Shown: positions 1 to 6,487 of the stretch, piece by piece
Layout of the letters: each line of letters starts with the position of its first letter
How positions within the stretch are numbered: position 1 is the stretch's first letter
Assembly: GCA_022848805.1 (NCBI GenBank)
Contig: JAJISI010000068.1
Span: 1 to 6,744, forward strand
Origin: Thermoplasmatota archaeon
GTDB lineage: Archaea > Thermoplasmatota > Thermoplasmata > UBA10834
Reading direction: 5' to 3'
Length of the DNA: 6,744 nucleotides
Notes under the pieces: model-generated
Database searches by the model: none
Told to the model about the DNA's origin: nothing
What the model saw: only the letters and a program-made list of their open reading frames with translations
Translations under genes and position numbers: made by a program

Positions 1-637
1 TGATGAGTGTCCTCTCATGATGTCCCCACAGGGATTGCGTTCTCGAATCCCCCAACTCCGCGCCGACGTACACTTCGTCCGCAAGGAGCCATGCACCTGA
101 GTCCTTCACGGCGTCAATCAGGGCTTTGCGCTGCTCTGAAGCCATGATAGCACCCGTTGGGTTGTTCGGGTTGCAGACGTGGACCGCCTTTGTTCTCCTC
201 GTAATCACGGCCTTGAGATCCTCGGGATCGAACTGCCACCCGAGCTCCTCCTTGAGCGGCAGCTGCCTTACCTCCATGCCCCACGACTCTGCCAGGTTCC
301 AGGTCTGCGGATAGTTCGGGACGATGACAACGACTTCGTCGCCCTTCTCGAATAGGCGCCATGCCGCCATGAAATTCGCCTCTGTCGCGCCGTTCGTGAC
401 GAGGATGTTATCCGCGGACGCCCGGTCATACATGGCAGCGATCGCGGACCGTAGCTCAGGAGACCCGTTCGTCGGTGGATAGCCCTGTTCGATATCGAGC
501 AGGACCCTGACCGCATCATCGCTGCCCATGGCTTCCTTCAGGCTGACGGAAGGCACCCCACTTCCCGATAGGTCGTAGTCCACTTCGCCCTCGTAGGCAC
601 ACTGCATCCGAACCATGTCAAAGGGCTGGAGCTTCAT
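1..637 (-). CDS. PLP-dependent aminotransferase, class I/II (fold type I), N-terminal 212 residues
   Basis: The reading frame starts at the ATG at 637-635 (minus strand) and stays open to the left edge, so the C-terminal half is missing. Visible motifs by residue: a GYPPTNGSPELR substrate/cofactor stretch at 52-63; VTNGATEANF at 80-89, the usual PLP-phosphate binding region; PNYPQ at 107-111; NPNNPTG at 156-162; and LADEVY at 185-190, with the Asp that contacts the pyridine nitrogen and the Tyr that contacts the PLP O3'. The catalytic Lys (usually in an S-L-S-K motif soon after this point) would lie just outside the window. The enzyme should be cytosolic and transfer an amino group between an amino acid and a 2-oxo acid; the substrate cannot be told from this half. 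The N-terminus (MKLQPF...) resembles archaeal members of the family, which supports this start. It is divergent from the 23S gene. Family is certain from motifs; specificity is unknown. Confidence 0.93.
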   Translation of the reverse strand, partial: MKLQPFDMVRMQCAYEGEVDYDLSGSGVPSVSLKEAMGSDDAVRVLLDIEQGYPPTNGSPELRSAIAAMYDRASADNILVTNGATEANFMAAWRLFEKGDEVVVIVPNYPQTWNLAESWGMEVRQLPLKEELGWQFDPEDLKAVITRRTKAVHVCNPNNPTGAIMASEQRKALIDAVKDSGAWLLADEVYVGAELGDSRTQSLWGHHERTLI

Positions 638-667
638 TGGTCTCGCCGACACGGCATGAACGCCCAT

Positions 668-678
668 GGATTAAAGTC
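668..678 (-). promoter_or_regulatory. Probable TATA box of the aminotransferase gene
   Basis: On the minus strand the sequence reads gactttaatcc, an AT-rich island in GC-rich surroundings. Its centre is about 36 bp before the start codon at 637, which would put the transcription start near 645-650 and give a 5' leader of roughly 10 nt. No clear Shine-Dalgarno sequence is seen in that leader. Inferred from position and composition only. Confidence 0.45.
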
Positions 679-794
679 TTCAGTGGCGCCAACCCCTCGT
701 CCTCCGGGCGCTCCCGCCGACACAATCACCGGAACGCGGGGACTTCCGGCGGGTTCCACATGAAAAGTCGATGGCCCAGAAGGCCCAGAGCAAC

Positions 795-804
795 GCTTTT
801 ATAC
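795..804 (+). promoter_or_regulatory. Probable TATA box of the 23S rRNA transcription unit
   Basis: The sequence gcttttatac matches the archaeal TATA-box pattern and is the best such match between the aminotransferase start and the rRNA. A start site about 25 bp downstream falls near 822-828, giving a pre-23S leader of about 180 nt before the mature 5' end. No 16S or tRNA gene lies between this promoter and 23S, so it would drive 23S alone. Position and sequence only; no transcript data. Confidence 0.55.
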
Positions 805-825
805 GGGTCGATACATAGCGGGAAT

Positions 826-1004
826 CCCAGCCCTGCTAGACAGCAACGCCAGAACAACGTTGATTTGCTAGATTAAGGGTTGGTCATGCACCCGTGCATG
901 CTGTGCCCGGGGAAGATGGTTGAGGGGCAGCGGGCGGGAAGGACCTGCGGGCTACCTGTGAGTGCCGATCATGTGCAATCCGGACGTGTGCTGAGTCGAC
1001 ATGC
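826..1004 (+). other. 5' external transcribed leader of pre-23S rRNA
   Basis: This stretch has no convincing protein gene and no tRNA. It can form local hairpins: 842-846 pairs with 865-869, enclosed by 831-834 with 876-879, and a 6-bp hairpin with a 4-nt CCCG loop lies at 885-900. Its 3' part carries the 5' half of the long processing stem (969-998). The remaining 901-968 is G-rich with no recognised element. Leader status is inferred from the promoter upstream and the processing stem downstream. Confidence 0.5.
969..998 (+). other. 5' half of the 23S processing stem with bulge-helix-bulge motif
   Basis: Bases 969-982 pair perfectly (14 bp) with 4254-4267 on the other side of the 23S gene. 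Next, 983-986 pair with 4247-4250 (4 bp, one G.U). Bases 987-989 (TGT) are a 3-nt bulge, and 990-998 pair with 4238-4246 (9 bp, one G.U). Outer helix, 4-bp central helix and two 3-nt bulges on opposite strands, each bulge following the central helix 5' to 3', is exactly the canonical archaeal BHB. The tRNA-splicing endonuclease cuts within the bulges, so the first cut should fall inside 987-989. Confidence 0.92.
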
Positions 1005-1483
1005 TAGCGGCTAAGTAAACCACTTGGGGAATGGCTCGGTTCGGGCGCTGAAGAAGGTCGTGCCAAGCTGCGATATGCGTCGGGTAAGCGCAAGGAGCTT
1101 TTGATCCGACGATTACCGAATGGGACTTCCTGCTCTTCGGAGCAATCCGTGAGGATAGGGAACCGGGGGAATTGAAGCATCTTAGTACCCTGAGGAAAAG
1201 AAATCAACCGAGATGCCGTTATTAAAGGCGATCGAACGCGGCAGAGGGCAAACTGAATCCTCCCGAGAAATCGGGCGGAGATGTGGTGTTGCAGACTCCC
1301 TTACATCTTAACCTGTTAATCCGAAATTGCCTGGAACGGCGTGCCATAGAGGGTGATAGCCCTGTAGGAGCGCGCAGGAAAGATGATTGGGGATGTTCTA
1401 GAGTATTACGCCTTGGATCTGGCGTGAGAATCCGGGAGCCATTTGCTTCCAACCCTAAATACGACCCGAGACCGATAGTGCAG

Positions 1484-1515
<32 letters not shown>

Positions 1516-2947
1516 TAACGGGAGGTGCAAAGAGCCTGAAACCAGGTGGTGACATAACTATGCGGCGTGCAAGGGAAGATGCTCGCAAGAGCGGACCGAC
1601 GTCGCATTATCCGTTTCGAATAACGGGCCAGGGAGTTCGGATCGATGGCGAGGTTAATCGGGAAACCGAGCAACCGAAGGGAAACCGACAAGTCCGCAAC
1701 CCGCAAGGGCCAGGGACGAGGTGGGCTCGCCTGTAGTCATCGGTGAGAGACCCGAAGCCAGTTGATCTAGGCGTGGATAGGTTGAAGCCCAGGGAAACCT
1801 GGGTGGAGGACCGAACCCGTGTTGAGGTGCAAATCACTGGGATGATCTGCGTCTAGGGGTGAAAGGCCAATCTAAACTGGACATAGCTGGTTCCTCCCGA
1901 AACTACTCGCAGGTAGATCTCGGACGAGATGGACGATGGGGTAGAGCGACCGATTGGACATTTAGGGGGAGAAATCCCTCGGTGTCCTGCCAAACTCCGA
2001 ACCTGTTGTCATCGTAGACTCCGGGAGTGAGCGTATGAGGGGTAAGCTCTGTACGCAAAAGGGGAACAACCCAAACTCAAGTTAAGGTCCCTAAATACTG
2101 ACTAAGTGTTAAAGGGCAAAAGGTGTCCTCAGTCTAAGACAACTGGGATGTGGGCTTAGAAGCAGCCACCATTCAAAGATAGCGTAACAGCTCACCAGTC
2201 AAGATTGAGGGCCCTGAAAATGGACGGGGCTAAGTCAGTTACCGATACTTGGGAGTACCGAGAGGTAATCTGGTAGGGAGGCGTCGTGTGTGGGCGGAAG
2301 TTCGGCCGTGAGGTCGAATGGACCGCATTCGAATGAGGATCCTGGTGGGAGTAGCAGCAAAGAGCGGTGAGAATCCGCTCGGCCGTAGGGGCAAGGGTTC
2401 CTCGACAATGTTCGTCAGTCGAGGGTTAGTCGATCCTAAGGCGTTCCTTAACCGAGAACGTCGAAAGGGTAAGCAGGTTAATATTCCTGCACCGTCGCGA
2501 TCTCTGCGCACATCCTGACGCATCGGGGTATGCTGAGCAGGAGCGCCAATCTGTTCAAGTGTATAAGCCTGGGAAGAACCGTAATGGTGAGAACCGGGCG
2601 AAAGCACGAGTAGGAGGGCGAAGGCCCTCTTCAGCCTATCCCTGGTGCCCGTGAAAAGGGGTGTGCTAAATCAATCGCGATGTTCGTACCAAGAACCGAC
2701 ACAGGTGCCCCTGGATGAGAAGTCCAAGGCCTGTCGGCGTTAATTGACGCGAGGGAACTCGGCAAATTAGCCACGTAACTTCGGGAGAAGTGGTGCCAGC
2801 TCAGTGATGAGCTGGTCGCAGTGACAAGGGAGCCCCGACTGTTTAACCAAAACATAGGTGGCAGCTAGTCCGAAAGGATGCGTATTGCCGCTGAATCCTG
2901 CCCAGTGACGGTATCTGAACACCCTTTCCAAGGGGAAGAAGGACCGT

Positions 2948-2981
<34 letters not shown>

Positions 2982-3265
2982 GACAAAAATCGCGTTGCCT
3001 TAGTAAAATTCGGCTATATGCTGGAATACCTGAGTATCTCACACTACTCTCGGTCGAGAGTGACAATGTGATGAGTGCAGGCAATCAGCAGGAAAGGCTT
3101 GATACGTGGTATATATCGAGACATACTATCGAGAATCCTCAGAGACTGTACGCCGGACACCCGCAAGGGTGAAGATACAGTCCGACCCCCATGGCGACAT
3201 GGGGAGGTCTCGGGAAACCGTGGCCCGCCTCCGAGCGATCGGAGGTCACGAAAGTAACAGATGTG
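2982..3265 (+). ncRNA. Group I self-splicing intron in 23S rRNA (site L1931), no ORF
   Basis: Exon 1 ends ...CTCTTAAGGT and exon 2 begins AGCGTAATACC; joined, they restore the standard archaeal 23S sequence, so exactly 284 nt are inserted after E. coli U1931. Helices paired by hand: P1 2975-2981 with 2997-3003 (7 bp, G2997.U2981 at the splice site), extended by 2982-2984 with 2994-2996; P10 2992-2996 with 3266-3270; P3 3009-3014/3152-3157; P4 3019-3024/3085-3090; P5 3029-3032/3078-3081, with extension hairpins 3038-3044/3068-3075 and 3046-3051/3056-3061; P6 3091-3093/3136-3138; P7 3144-3149/3177-3182, the guanosine-binding helix; P8 3158-3162/3167-3171 with a GCAA loop; P9 3187-3193/3198-3204 with a GCGA loop; extra hairpins 3206-3225 (GAAA loop) and 3228-3234/3239-3245 (GCGA loop). 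The last base is G, as expected of the terminal omega-G. No homing-endonuclease ORF. The subgroup is undetermined. Splicing uses an external guanosine and two transesterifications (known for the family). Confidence 0.95.
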
Positions 3266-3770
3266 AGCGTAATACCTTGTCGCTTAATTGGCGACTTGCA
3301 TGAAGGCCCAACGAGAGCTCTACTGTCCCCGCGTCGAGGCCGGTGAAACCTACTTTAACGGCGCACAGTCCGTTATCTTCCAGCTGAAAGCGAAGACCCC
3401 GTGGAGCTTTACTGCAACCTGTCGTTGTGGTATGAGCTCGAATGTGTAGTGTAGGCGGGAGACGTTACCAGGTGCCAGCCGCCAGGTTGGCACCGAGTCA
3501 ACAATGAAACACCGCCCTTTCGAGCTCGTATCACTTACATCTTCGGATGGACACCGGTAGGTGGGCAGTTTGGGTGGGGCGCCACGCCCTCGAAAAGATA
3601 ACAAGGGCGCCCAATGGTCGGCTCAGGTAGGTCAGAAATCTACCGAAGAGTGCAAGGGCAAAAGCCGGCTTGACGTGGATCGGCCCAATAACGATCCACG
3701 ATGAGAAATCAGGGCCTAGCGAACCACTGTGCCTCACAAATGGGGGCCAGTGATTACAGAGAAGTTACCC

Positions 3771-3840
3771 CGGGGATAACTGAGTCGTCTCCAGCAAGAG
3801 TTCATATCGACCTGGAGGCTTGCTACTTCGCTGTCGGTTC
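3771..3840 (+). other. Peptidyl-transferase ring segments of 23S domain V
   Basis: The strand 3771-3781 (cggggataac then t) aligns with E. coli 2443-2453, and 3823-3836 aligns with about 2495-2508. The catalytic-centre bases equal to A2451 (3779), C2452 (3780), C2501 (3829), G2502 (3830), U2504 (3832), G2505 (3833) and U2506 (3834) are present. Departures from the usual sequence are T at 3781 (2453), T at 3827 (2499) and C at 3831 (2503). The alignment was done by eye against remembered E. coli and Haloarcula sequence. Confidence 0.8.
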
Positions 3841-3983
3841 TTCCTATCCTGGTGGTGCAGCAGCTGCCAAGGGTGGGGTTGTTCGCCCATTAAAAGGGAT
3901 CGTGAACTGGGTTCAGACCGTCGTGAGACAGGTTTGTTGCTTTTTGCTGGAAGTGTTTTGATGCCTGACGGTAAGGATCCTTT

Positions 3984-3997
3984 AGTACGAGAGGAAC
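3984..3997 (+). other. Sarcin-ricin loop of 23S rRNA
   Basis: The universally conserved agtacgagaggaac is intact, the elongation-factor GTPase-activating loop of domain VI. It lies in a helix closed by the repeated ggatcc flanks at 3975-3980 and 4000-4005. Its perfect conservation argues that the gene is functional. Confidence 0.96.
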
Positions 3998-4237
3998 GAG
4001 GATCCGTCGCCTCTAGTCTATCAGTTGTCCGGCAGGGCAATGCTGAGCAGCCACGCGATAGTGGATAAAAGCTGAAAGCATCTAAGCTTGAAGCCACCCC
4101 GAAAACGAGGCATCTCACGGTCGCCATTAGATGATGGCGTTGATAGAGCCGGGATGTAAGTGCCAAGGTTCGCCGAGGCATTCAGTCCGCGGCCACTAAG
4201 CGCCGTAGCCGCTATACACATGCCGATTTGGTAAGTG

Positions 4238-4267
4238 CGGCTCAGCCGTTACACGGATTGCACATGA
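4238..4267 (+). other. 3' half of the 23S processing stem with bulge-helix-bulge motif
   Basis: Partner of 969-998. Bases 4238-4246 form the inner helix, 4247-4250 the 4-bp central helix, 4251-4253 (ACA) the 3-nt bulge and 4254-4267 the 14-bp outer helix. The second endonuclease cut should fall inside 4251-4253. This would release a pre-23S of about 3.26 kb that is circularised or trimmed to the mature ends, as known for archaeal rRNA processing. Confidence 0.92.
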
Positions 4268-4287
4268 CTATCTGCTGTTCCTTCCAC

Positions 4288-4302
4288 ATTTTCTTATTTT
4301 TC
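4288..4302 (+). terminator. T-rich transcription terminator of the 23S unit
   Basis: The run attttcttatttttc follows the processing stem by about 20 bp and is the most T-rich plus-strand stretch in the region. Archaeal terminators are typically T-runs without a required hairpin. It lies just before the convergent gene ending at 4328, which fits a stop for 23S transcription. No 5S rRNA is found before it. Confidence 0.65.
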
Positions 4303-4327
4303 ACAGCATGCAGCGCGAGCGCCCGCC

Positions 4328-5017
4328 TTAATCGAACTCCTCCCGGGTCGCACTCACGAGCCACGGACCGATTAGGCCCAGTGGGATCCCGATGAAGATC
4401 ATGCCGATGAGACCGAGCATGGCCCCGATGAGGGATGCTACGCAGAGGAGCGAGCAAATCGAGCCAGCGAGGACAAGAAAGAACTGTACCTTCCACATAG
4501 CGAAGAGCCCGCCTGCGAGCGCCCCAAGGCCGAGCATGCCCATTATGGCACCGCATGTCCCGATGCCAGTCCCATAACCACTAAGCTCGACGATCAGCGA
4601 CTCGATGAGGAGGAGCATCAACCCCACACCGAGCGTAGCGAGGCCGGTGAGCATCATGAATATCCCTCCCAAGACCAGTCGACGGGACGGTTTCGATTTC
4701 TTGAACGAAGGGGCCTTTAGCTTCGAGTCAACGAGCCGGTTCCTGCATTCCTGGCAGGCGTCTTCGCCTTCCTTGACGATGTTCCCGCACCACTGGCACT
4801 TGCTGATAGGCTTCGCCTCCTCCGACTTCGGAGGTGTTGGAGATATCGGAACGAGTATGTCCGCTTCACAGTTCCCGCACTTGGTGAGTCCGACGGCGTT
4901 CAACGACCCACACTCGACGCACATCCCTGGTTTCGGCTCCAGGTCCATTGATCTTCCACACCGCGAGCAATACTTGACTGAATCAGGGTTCTCCGCGCCA
5001 CATATTCCGCAGAACAC
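4328..5017 (-). CDS. Triple zinc-ribbon membrane protein of unknown function
   Basis: 229 residues from a GTG start at 5017-5015 to a TAA at 4330-4328. The start is supported by AGGTGAGG at 5030-5023, five bases before GTG, and because the first CxxC begins at residue 3. The N-terminal half holds three zinc ribbons of pattern CxxC-10-CxxC: Cys 3, 6, 17, 20; Cys 33, 36, 47, 50; Cys 74, 77, 88, 91. A basic linker (about 99-113, rich in Lys/Arg) follows. The C-terminal half is strongly hydrophobic, with about four membrane segments near 114-138, 148-172, 177-199 and 200-221, rich in Gly and Leu, and a short acidic tail. Zinc ribbons before the membrane domain suggest a cytoplasmic metal-binding head anchored in the membrane. 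Similar zinc-ribbon membrane proteins are common in archaea without assigned roles; no function is proposed. It is convergent with 23S and divergent from the oxidoreductase. Confidence 0.88.
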   Translation of the reverse strand: MFCGICGAENPDSVKYCSRCGRSMDLEPKPGMCVECGSLNAVGLTKCGNCEADILVPISPTPPKSEEAKPISKCQWCGNIVKEGEDACQECRNRLVDSKLKAPSFKKSKPSRRLVLGGIFMMLTGLATLGVGLMLLLIESLIVELSGYGTGIGTCGAIMGMLGLGALAGGLFAMWKVQFFLVLAGSICSLLCVASLIGAMLGLIGMIFIGIPLGLIGPWLVSATREEFD

Positions 5018-5022
5018 CCTTT

Positions 5023-5030
5023 CCTCACCT
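5023..5030 (-). promoter_or_regulatory. Ribosome binding site of the zinc-ribbon gene
   Basis: AGGTGAGG on the minus strand is a close match to the complement of the archaeal 16S 3' end and sits five bases before GTG. It decides in favour of the GTG start over any internal ATG. Confidence 0.7.
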
Positions 5031-5165
5031 GGGGAGGGTGAAGGGTATCAGGAGTTATCACTTTTTCGAATTGGATGTGAATCGAGAGTAGAGATCTGGA
5101 GTTACCAGAACACCTTGGCACAAGGTTAATGGGAGAAGAGTCAATGGACCCCCGAACGACATGCT
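5031..5165. other. Divergent intergenic region between the zinc-ribbon and oxidoreductase genes
   Basis: The region must hold promoters for both flanking genes. The best plus-strand candidate is ggttaatggg at about 5124-5133, which would start transcription near 5150-5155 with a leader of about 28 nt that contains the ribosome binding site. On the minus strand only a weak AT-rich stretch at about 5060-5075 is seen. No operator repeats or RNA gene were recognised. Confidence 0.35.
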
Positions 5166-5170
5166 GGAGG
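5166..5170 (+). promoter_or_regulatory. Ribosome binding site of the oxidoreductase gene
   Basis: GGAGG nine bases before the ATG at 5180. This decides between that ATG and two in-frame ATGs upstream (5129 and 5144), which have no such motif and would add residues before the Rossmann fold. Confidence 0.8.
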
Positions 5171-5179
5171 CGTTCATCG

Positions 5180-6397
5180 ATGAAAGTAATCATAGTTGGC
5201 AACAACGCCGCGGGAACCACGGCAGCGAAGGGGACACGCGACGCAAGCCAGGAAGCGGAGATCGAAATCTTCACCGAAGAACCAGTCCCGTACTACCCCC
5301 GACCCAAGCTTATCGATTTCATCGCAGGTGCCATCGATGAGAAAGATATCCTGTTCAATCCGGTGGATTGGTACGAGAAGAACAGACTGACTCTGCATCT
5401 ATCGTCGAGGGTCGATAGGGTGGACGTCGCAAGCAAGAAGGTGCTGGTCGGCGCTGATTGGCACACTTACGACAGGCTCGTTCTCGCAAACGGCTCCAGC
5501 GCATTCCTTCCTCCGTTCAAGGGCCTGCCTAAGGAGAACGTATTCACACTGAGAACGCTCGACGATGCCAAGAGGATCAGAAAGGCGGCTGCGGGATCGA
5601 AGCGCGTAGTCGTGATAGGCGGAGGGCTGCTTGGACTCGAGACCGCAAGGGCGTTGGCCACGGGCTTCCCAGGGCGGGACATCACAATACTCGAGTACGC
5701 AGAACATCTCCTGATGCGGCAGCTCGACCACGAGGGCGCGGGGATTCTGCAGGACTGGATCGCAGAGGTGGGCACAAAAGTCTTGGCCAAGGCCGAGACG
5801 GAGGAGCTGCTAGGAGATGGAGACGTAGCTACCGCCGTGAAGCTCAAGGACGGAAGGGTCCTCGAGTGTGACATGGTAGTCGTGTCCGCAGGGGCACGAT
5901 CGAACCTACGGCTGGCGAAGGAGGCAGGGCTCGATGTCAACAGAGGAGTGATCGTCGACAGCTCGCTTCGAACCTCCGAGGAGGACATATACGCCATAGG
6001 AGACGTCGCAGAATACGGGGGGAGGGTCTGGGGCATGATCCCTCCGGCGCAGGACCAGGCGAGGATTGCCGCGAAGAAAGTGCTCGGACTCGAAGGACCA
6101 GACTATACGGGCACGATACCCTCCAACATCCTGAAGGTGATGGGGATCGACCTCACATCGATAGGCACCGTAAGGAGTGAGCACGAGACGCCAGAGGCTG
6201 GTTTCGAGGAGATACGGGCGGTCACTCCCGACCGGAAGGTGTACAAGAAGTTCGTGCTCAAAGACGGGAAGATGATCGGCGCGATACTCCTTGGAACGAA
6301 GAAGGAGACCGGGAAGGTAGCCAAGATGATCAAAGAGGGCGCGCCCGTCGAGAACATCAGGGACAGGCTCTCAGACCCAGGCTTCGATTTCCGTTAG
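5180..6397 (+). CDS. FAD-dependent NAD(P)H oxidoreductase (rubredoxin/nitrite reductase-like pyridine nucleotide-disulfide reductase fold)
   Basis: 405 residues, ATG at 5180 to TAG at 6395-6397. The start was chosen for its GGAGG site and because residue 3 opens the first beta strand of the FAD-binding Rossmann fold (VIIVGNNAAG, 3-12). Further motifs: YYPRPKL at 38-44, typical of the rubredoxin reductase/NirB group; LVLANGS at 100-106, where most relatives have A-T-G; the NAD(P)-binding VVVIGGGLLGLETA at 143-156; IYAIGDVAE at 270-278, the second FAD contact; and an NILKVMGIDLTSIG-type C-terminal domain near 330-343. The only cysteine is C230, so there is no redox disulfide, and the Cys near 42 of NADH oxidases/peroxidases is absent. 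It should move electrons from NAD(P)H through FAD to a protein or small acceptor. The partner (rubredoxin, oxygen or other) is not shown; no rubredoxin is adjacent. Family is clear, substrate unknown. Confidence 0.9.
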   Translation: MKVIIVGNNAAGTTAAKGTRDASQEAEIEIFTEEPVPYYPRPKLIDFIAGAIDEKDILFNPVDWYEKNRLTLHLSSRVDRVDVASKKVLVGADWHTYDRLVLANGSSAFLPPFKGLPKENVFTLRTLDDAKRIRKAAAGSKRVVVIGGGLLGLETARALATGFPGRDITILEYAEHLLMRQLDHEGAGILQDWIAEVGTKVLAKAETEELLGDGDVATAVKLKDGRVLECDMVVVSAGARSNLRLAKEAGLDVNRGVIVDSSLRTSEEDIYAIGDVAEYGGRVWGMIPPAQDQARIAAKKVLGLEGPDYTGTIPSNILKVMGIDLTSIGTVRSEHETPEAGFEEIRAVTPDRKVYKKFVLKDGKMIGAILLGTKKETGKVAKMIKEGAPVENIRDRLSDPGFDFR

Positions 6398-6450
6398 ACG
6401 TTCCAGCACCTCGCGCCGACCGACGCCAAGGGTGTCCAGGCAACCGTACG

Positions 6451-6465
6451 AAAACCGTTAAATCC
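6451..6465 (+). promoter_or_regulatory. BRE/TATA promoter of alaS
   Basis: aaaaccgttaaatcc holds a purine-rich BRE-like half followed by TTAAAT, a textbook archaeal core promoter. The TATA centre is about 28 bp before the alaS ATG, so transcription would begin within a few bases of the start codon, leaving no room for a Shine-Dalgarno site. Confidence 0.7.
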
Positions 6466-6487
6466 TAACGACTCATGCAGAACCTGG

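Noticed and set aside
637..876. 79-codon plus-strand open frame between the aminotransferase and 23S
   Set aside because: It crosses both likely promoters and the 23S leader, has low-complexity Ser/Arg-rich content and no family signature.
826..1004. Possible tRNA-Ala in the 23S leader
   Set aside because: No cloverleaf and no T-arm sequence of the GGTTCRAATCC type on either strand.
2239..2607. 122-codon minus-strand open frame within 23S (and others at 1222-1530 and 3765-4181)
   Set aside because: They lie antisense to conserved rRNA helices; their lengths and compositions are by-products of rRNA sequence.
3075..3257. Open frame of 60 codons inside the intron, possible homing endonuclease
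   Set aside because: It is short, runs through P5, P7, P8 and P9 helices that the ribozyme needs, and shows no endonuclease motif.
2982..3265. Insertion could be an ordinary archaeal BHB intron
   Set aside because: No 3-4-3 bulge-helix-bulge can be formed by the exon junctions, whereas P1, P10 and the full P3-P9 core of a group I intron pair well.
4215..4327. Possible 5S rRNA or tRNA after 23S
   Set aside because: About 110 bases only, taken up by the processing stem and T-run; no 5S or T-loop signatures are present.
4605..5129. 174-codon plus-strand open frame opposite the zinc-ribbon gene
   Set aside because: It is the antisense shadow of the GC-rich zinc-ribbon gene, which has clear Cys motifs, membrane segments and a ribosome binding site.
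5129..5179. Upstream in-frame ATG extending the oxidoreductase by 17 residues
   Set aside because: No ribosome binding site there; GGAGG sits properly before the ATG at 5180, where the FAD-binding fold begins.
5467..6036. 189-codon minus-strand open frame opposite the oxidoreductase
   Set aside because: Ser/Pro-rich antisense shadow of a well-supported gene; no motif or start signal.
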